A model generated the notes under the pieces. It was not told where the DNA came from, made no database searches, and saw only the letters and a list, made by a program, of their open reading frames with translations. A program made the translations under genes and the position numbers. 16,735 bases of DNA, taken from NCBI GenBank assembly GCA_002479035.1, contig DLLA01000012.1:11469-28203 (forward strand), given 5' to 3'. Within the stretch, counting starts at the first letter, position 1. Each line of letters starts with the position of its first letter. Below, in pieces: positions 1 through 7,089 of the stretch. The stretch comes from Bacteroidales bacterium UBA7574 (lineage in GTDB: Bacteria > Bacteroidota > Bacteroidia > Bacteroidales > Paludibacteraceae).

Positions 1-1
1 C

Positions 2-1312
2 ATCGGCGACACCGTACATGTGCATGCAGGAGACAAGTCCCGTTATGTGGTGTTACCATACATTCGCTGGCAAAATGACTCTATTCGCTATATCTGGCAT
101 GGAACCGACCGTCTCACGCTGATTACTGCCACGGATTGCGATTTCGACCCCTCCGGAACAGATATTGCTGCCGAGGATTATGTGGTTGAGTTTTATCCCG
201 AAAGGAAGCCGTCCGACACGATAAAAATCACCGGTGAAGATATGAAGTACTACCTCTCTGATGACAGGTTCTCCAATGCGGGGGGCGTGTATTTCGCCAA
301 GTGGTATAGCAAGGGCGATGGCATCCTGACGGTGGAGCGTGTGCCTGTCACACCACCCGATGGAGACGCTGTATTGATGCAATATGACAAGGCAACGCCT
401 ATCACCCCTTCCGACACCACCAATGTCTTGTATGCCCTTCCGCGTGCCGTATGCTCTTTTACGCAGTTTGTTTCTCACACCGACCATGTCATCCGTATGT
501 GGGTAGGCACCTCTCCCGCATTGTCGGAGGCTAACGCCATTGGGGCATACACTTTCGCTCCCACAGACGAGGGGCAGGTGCTCAATATGGATTCCGTTAC
601 GTTGGCTGCCCTGTGGCAGCAGACCAAGGGCAACTACCTCTATCTCAGGATATGGTGCACAGCCAAGACTACCATCACCCCCTACCGTTGGGCACCTTCG
701 GATTGTGCCTATGCTACCAAACAGATGCTCTTTACAGGACCGAAACGCATCGACCGCTATTCTACGAGCACGGTGTACAAGATGCTCTACAGTGAATGGC
801 GAGGGGGGAATATCCTTATTGAGTCTGACAAGAAGCAGGAATGTCGGGTTTTTGTGGCGGATACATGTGCAGATATGGCGAAGCATACGGTAATCCCATA
901 TCCGAAACTTACAAAGAGTAACCCCGTAACTTTCACGGCAGATGTCATAGCATTATGGGCAGACTATGTGGACCCCGACGGATACCTCTATTGGAGGTTT
1001 TATCACACTATAAGTCAAGCACCTACCATCACCATCACCCGCTTTGCTCCCGAACCTGTTGACCCCGAGCCCGATAAGTACCCATCAGCAAAGGTGAGTG
1101 TACTGTGCATTGGCGCACCCGATGAGAATGGGGCACAGCATGTGGAGATACGTGCCAACGCCGAGTTGCACCTGCGCTTGGTCGATGCCAATGGCAAACG
1201 CATCAACGAGTGGGACGCATGGAAGAATGCCAAGCCCATGACACTTTTTCTGAAATCAGGTTCCTACCAACTCATTACTGACGACGAAAACATTCAAATA
1301 GTCATCCCATAA
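2..1312 (+). CDS. Repetitive secreted/surface protein, C-terminal part (5' partial)
   Basis: The reading frame is open to the left edge of the window (frame of position 2), so the gene starts upstream; the GTG at 20 is not a convincing start. The visible 437 residues contain three related modules of about 100 residues, spaced about 350 bp apart (about nt 50-350, 420-710 and 770-1070). Each has a polar N-terminal strand region, a central Ala/Trp segment (FAKWYS, LAALWQQ, ALWADYV) and an end of the type 'TITxxRxAP'. A Pro/Asp linker (PEPVDPEPD) then leads to a final domain of about 70 residues with the pattern 'LHLRLVDANGKRI ... PMTLFLKSGSYQL ... IQIVIP'. That pattern resembles a type IX secretion C-terminal sorting domain, which directs export across the outer membrane in Bacteroidota. 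Surface or extracellular location is therefore inferred. No catalytic motif was recognised and the ligand is unknown. The gene is convergent with dnaE, 121 bp away. Confidence 0.8.
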   Translation: MGDTVHVHAGDKSRYVVLPYIRWQNDSIRYIWHGTDRLTLITATDCDFDPSGTDIAAEDYVVEFYPERKPSDTIKITGEDMKYYLSDDRFSNAGGVYFAKWYSKGDGILTVERVPVTPPDGDAVLMQYDKATPITPSDTTNVLYALPRAVCSFTQFVSHTDHVIRMWVGTSPALSEANAIGAYTFAPTDEGQVLNMDSVTLAALWQQTKGNYLYLRIWCTAKTTITPYRWAPSDCAYATKQMLFTGPKRIDRYSTSTVYKMLYSEWRGGNILIESDKKQECRVFVADTCADMAKHTVIPYPKLTKSNPVTFTADVIALWADYVDPDGYLYWRFYHTISQAPTITITRFAPEPVDPEPDKYPSAKVSVLCIGAPDENGAQHVEIRANAELHLRLVDANGKRINEWDAWKNAKPMTLFLKSGSYQLITDDENIQIVIP

Positions 1313-1339
1313 AGGTCTTGAGGTCTCTACCTATATTAG

Positions 1340-1365
1340 AAAATGCCCCATCGTTTAATCGGGCA
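1340..1365 (-). terminator. Possible intrinsic terminator for dnaE
   Basis: On the minus strand, downstream of the dnaE stop, TGCCC (1365-1361) can pair with GGGCA (1348-1344) across a 12-nt loop, followed immediately by TTTT (1343-1340). The stem is only 5 bp and the U-tract is short, so this is a weak candidate. It lies in the 121-bp convergent gap between the surface-protein gene and dnaE. On the plus strand the same hairpin lacks a T-run. Confidence 0.35.
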
Positions 1366-1433
1366 GAACAATCGTTTCCTATTGAAAAACACAAGGGCAC
1401 TTCCTGTTCACCATTGTGACACAGAGGGCTCTA

Positions 1434-4400
1434 TCACTCTACTTGGTGTGTCATCACCTCGTCCGACTCTTGCATCTTCAGCCAGTGGTAGAAGTCCTTG
1501 TCCATACGGATGGGGTGAGCGTTGAACGAGATGAGGTTCTGCCGTGTGCCGTCGTGCACCTGCAGGCGCAGGGGGGTGGTGCCTGCATGCGAGGCGCAGT
1601 AGGTGGCGAGGTCGTCCACAAAGTCGGGCTGAATCTTGTCGATGTGTATGTTGAGCGTGATTTGTTTGAGTCGCTTTTGCGCGGCGTCCATCACCTCGAC
1701 TTGCTGCACAACGAACTCATATTCAGCGGTGTCGATGTCCTTGGGTTGGAACCATCGTTGCCCTTTTCCGCGCTGCTGAATGGTGCAGGTGAGGAAGGCA
1801 TAGACGTTGGGTTTGAGGATGGGGTCGCCCTGCTGATAGGCGGTGCCGAAGAGTACGAACTCGTGGCTGCCGGTGTAGTCCTCGATGGTGTAGCGTCCGT
1901 AGGGGTTGCCTTTTTGTGAGGTGCGTGTCTCGGCGGACACCACGATACCGCCGAAGAGCATGGGTTGGTCTTCGTGTTGGCGTATCCAGTCGACGGGGTT
2001 CACTTTTTTCTCGCCTTCGGGTTGTTCGTCGTCTGTATTCCCGTTGGCAGCCATAGCGGTTTTTCGTGCCTCGGGTGTGCGCCAGCCATCGAAACGGGTG
2101 AGTTCGTCGGCAGTGACATTGCAGATGTCGGTTACCTCAAACTCGTAGTTGTCGAGTGGGTGCGCGGAAAGGAAGATGCCGATGAGCGATTTCTCCTTGT
2201 TGAGTCGTTCAATGACGCTCCAACGTGGGACTTGCGGGAGTTCGGGTCGTTGTATCTCGATGCCGAAGTCGCCTCCGAGGTCTCCGAAGAGGGAGTTTTG
2301 CTGCTGTTGCCTGTCCTGTTGGAACATATTGCCGTAGCGCATGAGTGTGTCAAGGACGTTTTCGGCTTTGCTGTTTACGCCGAAGAACTGCTCGCGATAG
2401 GTGCCGTCGAAGCAGTCGAAAGCCCCTGCACAGGCGAGGTTCTCGACGGTCTTGCGGTTGCAGGCGGAGAGGTTGACGCGCTCGAGGAAGTCGAAGATGT
2501 CCTTGTATTTGCCGTTGCGGTTGCGCTCGCTGATAATCGCTTCCACGGCACCTTCGCCCACACCTTTGATGCCGCCCAAGCCGAAGCGTATGTCTCCGTG
2601 GCTGTTGACGGTGAAAGTGAGTTCGGACTCGTTGACATCGGGTTCGAGTACCTGTATCTTCATGGCTTTACACTCGTCCATGAACTTGGTGACCTCCTTG
2701 ATATCGTCTTTGGAGACTGTCAGGTTGGCAGCCATAAACTCGGCGGGGTAGTGCGCCTTGAGGTAAGCGGTCTGGTATGCCACCCACGAGTAGCATGCGG
2801 CGTGCGACTTGTTGAACGCATAGGAAGCGAACTTCTCCCAGTCTTTCCAAATCTTGTCCAATATCTGTTCGTCGTGCCCGTTGGCTTTGCCGCCCTCCAT
2901 GAACTTGCCTTTCAGTTCCTGCAGGATAGCCATTTGCTTCTTGCCCATCGCCTTTCGCAGTTTGTCGCTCTCGCCGCGGGTGAAGTTAGCCAGCAGTCGG
3001 GAGAGGAGCATGACCTGCTCCTGATAGACCGTGACGCCGTAGGTGTCCTTGAGGTACTTCTCCATGACGGGGATGTCGTAGGTCACGGGCTCTTCGCCCC
3101 TCTTTCGGCGGATGAACTGCGGGATATAGTCCATAGGTCCCGGGCGGTAGAGGGCGTTCATGGCGATGATGTCGCCGATGACGGTCGGTTTGAGTTCCCG
3201 CATATACTTGCGCATACCCGGCGACTCAAACTGGAACACCGCCACCGTGCGTCCCTCTTGGAACAGTTTGTAGGTCTCCGCATCGTCAATGGGGATATGG
3301 TCGATGTCCACATCGATGCCACGCGCTTTTTTGATATTTTTGAGGCACTCCTTGATAATAGTAAGCGTAATCAGTCCGAGGAAGTCCATCTTGATGAGTC
3401 CCACGCTCTCGATTACGTGTCCGTCGTATTCGGTTACAAGCACACGGCGTTTGGTGTCTTTGTCCTCCACGCTCGAGAGCGGGGCGAACTTCGTCAGGTC
3501 GTCCGCTCCGATAATCACACCGCATGCGTGGATACCCACTTGGCGGATGGTGTCCTCGAGTTGCAGGGCATAGTTGAGCATGCTGCGTATCTCGGGTTCG
3601 CCCTGTTCGTACTCGTGTTTGAGTTCGTCCACATACTTGTAGCAGTTTTTCAGGTTCACCTTGGGCGACTTGCCTTTCTCGTCCTTGATGTTGTCGGGGA
3701 AACCGCGGTCGGGGATATACGATTTCAGTTCGTTGACCTTGGTCAAAGGCACACGCTGTACGCGCCCTACGTCAGCAATAGCCGACTTGGTAGCCATCTT
3801 GCCGTAAGTGATGATATGCGCTACGTGGGTCTCGCCGTATTTCTTGCTCACCCAGTCGAGCACCTTGCCGCGCCCTGCATCGTCGAAGTCGGTGTCTATA
3901 TCGGGCAATGAGACACGGTCGGGGTTGAGGAAACGCTCGAACAGGAGGTCGTATTTCAGGGGGTCAAGGTCGGTGATATGCAGGCAGTAGGCTACTACCG
4001 AACCTGCCGCCGAACCACGCCCCGGACCTACGCTCACGCCCAACTCCTCGCGTGCACCGCGGATAAAGTCCATCACGATGAGGAAGTAGCCGGGGAAACC
4101 CATCGTCTTCATCACGTGCAACTCAAACAGGATACGGTTTACCACCTCGTGCTGCCGCTCGTCCAAATCCGCAGCGTCCCAATAGTGGTAGTCCAGCCCC
4201 TTGGTGTTCTCCAAGAACGGTTCCAGTTCGGGGTAACGCTTCTTGGCACCGTTCCACGTGAGGAAACTCAGGTACTCCGCCTCGAACTTGATGCGGTACA
4301 TGCGGTCGTATCCGCCGAGGTTCTTGAAACGCTTCTGTGCGTCTTTCTCGCTCAACGGGTTTTGCCCGTGTTCGTCGGTCATAAACTCCTGCCACAGGTC

Positions 4401-5468
4401 TTGTTCCGTATATTTCTGCCGTATCTCGTCTTCCGTGCCGAAGTCTTTCGGGATGTCGAACAGCGGCATAATCGGTCCGTGGTCGATGTCGTATATCTCC
4501 ACTTTGTCCGCTATCTCCTGCGTGTTCGCCAAGGTTTCGGGTATGTCGGAGAAGATACTGTACATCTCTTCGGGGGTCTTAAGCCACTCCTGCTTGGTGT
4601 AGTGCATACGGTTCACATCGTCCACATAGTGGTTGGTGCTGAGGCAGATGAGTCGGTCGTGTGCCTCGGCGTTCTCTTCCTCCACGAAGTGTGAGTCGTT
4701 GGTGCAGATGATTTTTACATTATGTTTGCGGGCAAGGTCTATCAGCACGGGGTTCACCTCTTTCTGGCGCTGGTACACCTCCTGGTCGCCGCCGGGTTTG
4801 CCTGTCTGGTGGCGTTGCAACTCAATGTAGTAGTCTTCGCCGAACACCGACTTGAACCACTCTATCGTCTCTTCCGCGCCCGCTATATCGCCTGCCATTA
4901 TCTTCTGTGGCAACTCCCCGCCCAAGCATGCCGACGAGCAGATAATACCCTCGTGGAACTCCTGCAGCAGGTCTTTGTCGATACGGCTCGTGTAGTTGAA
5001 TGCGTCCGACATAAAGCCCGCACTCACTATCTTGCACAGGTTGTGGTAGCCCGTCATGTTCTTGGCAAGCAGTATCAAGTGCCAACCTGAGCGGTCGATG
5101 GTGTATTGCCGTCCTTCACCGTTCACGGCTTTCTCGTCGGTCATCGAGTGCCGCCCGCGTCGTGCACAGTATGCCTCACACCCCACAATCGGTTTGAAGG
5201 GTACAAACGGCTGTTTCTCGTAGGTCTCGCCTTTTTCTGCTGCGGCTTGTGCCAGTTCTTCCTGACGGGCGTCCCATGCCTCTTTGTTCTTGCCGTTGAC
5301 TTTCTTGCAGTAGTCGAGCAACTCCTTGATTCCGTACATGTTACCGTGGTCGGTCAGCGCCACGGCACCCATACCGGTGCGGAGACATTTGTCCACTATG
5401 TCGGGTACTTTGCTCATTCCGTCCAGTACCGAATACTGCGAGTGTACGTGTAGGTGTGTGAAATTCAT
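1434..5468 (-). CDS. dnaE: DNA polymerase III subunit alpha (DnaE)
   Basis: This is the replicative DNA polymerase catalytic subunit, 1344 residues, longer than the E. coli protein (1160). The N-terminal PHP domain starts HLHVHS (H5, H7) and keeps TDH (D40, H41), GCEAY (E98) and NDSH (D258, H260). The polymerase core has GPGRGSAAGS, then PDIDTDF with catalytic D523 and D525, and the third aspartate in MDFLGL (D695). YRPGP and the NKSHAACY fingers motif follow. A helix-hairpin-helix region (KGVGEGA, about 963-975) precedes a Gln-rich stretch ending QNSLF (1057-1061), which matches the beta-clamp binding consensus. An acidic linker near 1130-1160 leads to an OB-fold (about 1167-1210). The ATG at 5468 gives the canonical DnaE N-terminus. 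The gene follows the small membrane-protein gene by 26 bp on the same strand, so the two are probably cotranscribed. The long opposite-strand frames inside it are shadows. Confidence 0.98.
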   Translation of the reverse strand: MNFTHLHVHSQYSVLDGMSKVPDIVDKCLRTGMGAVALTDHGNMYGIKELLDYCKKVNGKNKEAWDARQEELAQAAAEKGETYEKQPFVPFKPIVGCEAYCARRGRHSMTDEKAVNGEGRQYTIDRSGWHLILLAKNMTGYHNLCKIVSAGFMSDAFNYTSRIDKDLLQEFHEGIICSSACLGGELPQKIMAGDIAGAEETIEWFKSVFGEDYYIELQRHQTGKPGGDQEVYQRQKEVNPVLIDLARKHNVKIICTNDSHFVEEENAEAHDRLICLSTNHYVDDVNRMHYTKQEWLKTPEEMYSIFSDIPETLANTQEIADKVEIYDIDHGPIMPLFDIPKDFGTEDEIRQKYTEQDLWQEFMTDEHGQNPLSEKDAQKRFKNLGGYDRMYRIKFEAEYLSFLTWNGAKKRYPELEPFLENTKGLDYHYWDAADLDERQHEVVNRILFELHVMKTMGFPGYFLIVMDFIRGAREELGVSVGPGRGSAAGSVVAYCLHITDLDPLKYDLLFERFLNPDRVSLPDIDTDFDDAGRGKVLDWVSKKYGETHVAHIITYGKMATKSAIADVGRVQRVPLTKVNELKSYIPDRGFPDNIKDEKGKSPKVNLKNCYKYVDELKHEYEQGEPEIRSMLNYALQLEDTIRQVGIHACGVIIGADDLTKFAPLSSVEDKDTKRRVLVTEYDGHVIESVGLIKMDFLGLITLTIIKECLKNIKKARGIDVDIDHIPIDDAETYKLFQEGRTVAVFQFESPGMRKYMRELKPTVIGDIIAMNALYRPGPMDYIPQFIRRKRGEEPVTYDIPVMEKYLKDTYGVTVYQEQVMLLSRLLANFTRGESDKLRKAMGKKQMAILQELKGKFMEGGKANGHDEQILDKIWKDWEKFASYAFNKSHAACYSWVAYQTAYLKAHYPAEFMAANLTVSKDDIKEVTKFMDECKAMKIQVLEPDVNESELTFTVNSHGDIRFGLGGIKGVGEGAVEAIISERNRNGKYKDIFDFLERVNLSACNRKTVENLACAGAFDCFDGTYREQFFGVNSKAENVLDTLMRYGNMFQQDRQQQQNSLFGDLGGDFGIEIQRPELPQVPRWSVIERLNKEKSLIGIFLSAHPLDNYEFEVTDICNVTADELTRFDGWRTPEARKTAMAANGNTDDEQPEGEKKVNPVDWIRQHEDQPMLFGGIVVSAETRTSQKGNPYGRYTIEDYTGSHEFVLFGTAYQQGDPILKPNVYAFLTCTIQQRGKGQRWFQPKDIDTAEYEFVVQQVEVMDAAQKRLKQITLNIHIDKIQPDFVDDLATYCASHAGTTPLRLQVHDGTRQNLISFNAHPIRMDKDFYHWLKMQESDEVMTHQVE

Positions 5469-5494
5469 ACTATATGATTTCTCTTATGAAGACT

Positions 5495-5932
5495 TTATTT
5501 GGATATGTGTATCTTGTTGTCGTTTGTATGCACTCCGCTCTTGGCGCTCTGCTGTTTGCGCAATGAGTGAATGGTAAGCAAAATGATATCAATGGGGGCA
5601 ATCACTGACAGCGTGAGCAGCAACAACGGATTGGCTGCGGTGATGTGCAACAGATGCAATGCAATGGTTACCACGATAGCGAGCCATGTGAAAGCAGAGT
5701 ATATCACCAGCCCTTTGGCATCTTTGAATTGCCGCAATGCCAATATCATCCACAATGCCAATGTCATAATCATAAGCACTGCCGATACAATGATGCAGAT
5801 GTCGGCTCCCGGATACTGCATTATTCCGAATAGCAACCCCACGCAGGACACAATGGCTGCCACTGCTGTAAATACTGATGCGAATGAGAAAAGTTGGTTC
5901 ATATTGATGAGTTTTATTGGGTATATTTGCAT
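5495..5932 (-). CDS. Small four-helix membrane protein of unknown function
   Basis: The product has 145 residues with four strongly hydrophobic segments (about 14-36, 45-66, 76-96 and 101-122), joined by short loops with a few charges (RQFKDAKG between helices 2 and 3). It ends in a polar, basic tail (SLRKQQSAKSG onward). This indicates an inner-membrane protein with both ends in the cytoplasm. No family motif was recognised. Two starts are possible: ATG at 5932, used here, and an internal ATG at 5902 that begins MNQLF directly before the first helix. Both have A-rich rather than Shine-Dalgarno-like leaders, and the predicted transcription start near 5960 allows either. The gene lies immediately upstream of dnaE, 26 bp away and co-oriented, so its promoter probably also serves dnaE; that says nothing certain about its own job. 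Confidence 0.75.
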   Translation of the reverse strand: MQIYPIKLINMNQLFSFASVFTAVAAIVSCVGLLFGIMQYPGADICIIVSAVLMIMTLALWMILALRQFKDAKGLVIYSAFTWLAIVVTIALHLLHITAANPLLLLTLSVIAPIDIILLTIHSLRKQQSAKSGVHTNDNKIHISK

Positions 5933-5966
5933 AGGTTCACCACAAAAGGTTTACCATAACGGTTGG

Positions 5967-5997
5967 CAAAGTTACGCAAAAGATTCGGATTGCGCAA
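5967..5997 (-). promoter_or_regulatory. Bacteroidota-type promoter for the membrane protein-dnaE unit
   Basis: Read on the minus strand, TTGC (5997-5994) is followed by a 19-bp spacer and then TAACTTTG (5974-5967). This fits the Bacteroidota primary-sigma consensus of a TTTG/TTG -33 box and a TAnnTTTG -7 box. The predicted transcription start is near 5960, about 30 nt before the ATG at 5932 and about 60 nt before the ATG at 5902. No better match is visible immediately before dnaE. Confidence 0.6.
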
Positions 5998-6118
5998 GGG
6001 GCGGTGGGTAATTCGTAGTGCCGGTTATGTGCAAGGGTAGCGTAAAGGGAACACAGGAGTGGGTATCACGCGCAGGGGAGAGTGCGGGATGGTATGTGTT
6101 TCTCTTTGGAGTGTTTCT

Positions 6119-6179
6119 ACTCCCGATTTTGTAGGAAAATCAGGAGTGGTACTTCCGATTTTCACAGAATATCGGGAGT
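6119..6179. repeat. Tandem pair of 29-bp inverted repeats
   Basis: Unit 1 is ACTCCCGATTTT (6119-6130), GTAGG loop, AAAATCAGGAGT (6136-6147). Unit 2 is ACTTCCGATTTT (6151-6162), CACAG loop, AATATCGGGAGT (6168-6179). Each is a 12-5-12 inverted repeat with one or two mismatches, and the two are separated by 3 bp. The outermost arms also match each other in 11 of 12 positions. The dyad centres lie 32 bp apart, about three helical turns. The pair ends 34 bp before the -33 box of the export-operon promoter, so an operator or activator site is a reasonable guess. A small mobile or structural repeat is the alternative. Confidence 0.75.
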
Positions 6180-6213
6180 AAGGGTACGGATTTTTCATCG
6201 TTCTGCCAAATAA

Positions 6214-6245
6214 TTTGTAAGATTTGGGGTTTTGTTGTAATTTTG
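6214..6245 (+). promoter_or_regulatory. Bacteroidota-type promoter for the export operon
   Basis: TTTG (6214-6217), a 20-bp spacer and TAATTTTG (6238-6245) match both boxes of the Bacteroidota consensus. A start near 6252 would give the lipoprotein mRNA a leader of about 237 nt. That is long, so a second promoter nearer the gene is not excluded, although I see no better match there. Confidence 0.65.
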
Positions 6246-6488
6246 CGGCGCACTCGTAGCGAAAGGGGCAGGGGAAGATAGGGGAAAAACTGCTGATATG
6301 TGCGCAAAGGGCAAAATAATGTTCCTAAATTCTATAATGACTGACACAATGGCAATGTGGCAAAGAATTTGTTAGTATAAGACGGCTATGCGGGAAAGAA
6401 AAATAAACATAGCAGGGAATATAGGGGCGAAAAACGGGATATAAACAAGAAATAAAAGCAAAAATATAGAAATTAAGAACAAAAGGAT

Positions 6489-7076
6489 ATGAAAAAGATT
6501 TTTGCAAGTAAATTGACGGTACTGGCAGCAGTGCTGATGGGATTGGCAGCAGGTTTGACAGGGTGCCAGGACACGGCGGAAGTACGTGACGTGAAAGGTG
6601 GCTATCGCTACAAGACCACAGGGCAAGTGATGCTGCAAGAGAACTTCAAAGGTGCCACTTTGGCAGACACGCTGTCCGTGAAACTGCCCAATGAGAGCGG
6701 ACAACTCGAAGTAGTCAGTCTCTACAACGAAGACAGCGTGCTCATCACCCTCGACCAACTCAACGGCGATGTATGCTACACCCGCGGCACCACCGACGGC
6801 AAGACACTGCACTTCGCTCCCTACACCCGCACACTGGAAGTCCCATTCGAGACCACCAAGTACGACACCATCAAGATTGGCATCAAGCCCTTTGAGTACG
6901 ACACCATCATATCTATTCCCGCGCGCGAGACAGAGGTGTTCAACATCACAGTGAGCGGCAGTGCGCAGGTGTATGAGAACAATCTGATTTTCAACCTCAA
7001 GTACAGCGGCAAGTCGCAGACAACGGAGCGCACCCTGACGAGCCGAGGTGTACGTATGCAAGCCAAAAAGAACTAA
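6489..7076 (+). CDS. Putative lipoprotein, first gene of the export operon
   Basis: The product has 195 residues. It opens with a lipoprotein signal peptide: MKKIF, a hydrophobic core, and lipobox LTGC with the acylated cysteine at 26, then QDTAE. Membrane anchoring is therefore likely; the acidic residues after the cysteine might favour surface display, but that is weak. The mature part is rich in alternating polar and hydrophobic strands and contains two YDTI segments (KYDTIKIGI, EYDTIISI), suggesting an all-beta domain. The ending is basic (RGVRMQAKKN). I do not recognise the family. The ATG at 6489 follows an A-rich leader ending AAAAGGAT. Its stop is 13 bp before the tolC-like start on the same strand, so it is probably cotranscribed with the exporter. 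In many comparable Bacteroidota operons, from general knowledge, a TetR-type regulator occupies this first position. An accessory or substrate-related role is inference. Confidence 0.85.
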   Translation: MKKIFASKLTVLAAVLMGLAAGLTGCQDTAEVRDVKGGYRYKTTGQVMLQENFKGATLADTLSVKLPNESGQLEVVSLYNEDSVLITLDQLNGDVCYTRGTTDGKTLHFAPYTRTLEVPFETTKYDTIKIGIKPFEYDTIISIPARETEVFNITVSGSAQVYENNLIFNLKYSGKSQTTERTLTSRGVRMQAKKN

Positions 7077-7089
7077 AACGGTCGTGGAA

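Larger units (their letters stand above)
5933..6488. other. Divergent intergenic region (556 bp)
   Basis: This region separates the membrane-protein/dnaE unit (minus) from the export operon (plus). It holds a minus-strand promoter (5967-5997), a cluster of GGAGT/ACTCC half-sites including a 61-bp pair of inverted repeats (6119-6179), and a plus-strand promoter (6214-6245). The rest is a leader of about 237 nt before the lipoprotein ATG, A/G-rich in its last 120 nt (runs such as GGGAAAGAAAAATAAAC). I found no coding frame with a plausible start and no recognisable riboswitch. The long minus-strand frame running in from the lipoprotein and tolC genes is an antisense shadow. Confidence 0.7.

Noticed and set aside
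1313..1330. Two AGGTCT copies after the surface-protein stop as a fourth 11-bp array
   Set aside because: The copies are 8 bp apart, not 11, and only two are present; resemblance to the reverse complement of array C is weak.
1965..3911. A 648-codon plus-strand open frame opposite dnaE, and another at 3978-4694
   Set aside because: They are antisense to a clearly conserved polymerase, have compositions expected from reversed codon bias, and show no recognisable motifs or start signals.
7048..7089. Upstream GTG start for the tolC-like gene
   Set aside because: It overlaps the lipoprotein gene and would place charged residues ahead of a normal signal peptide starting at 7090.
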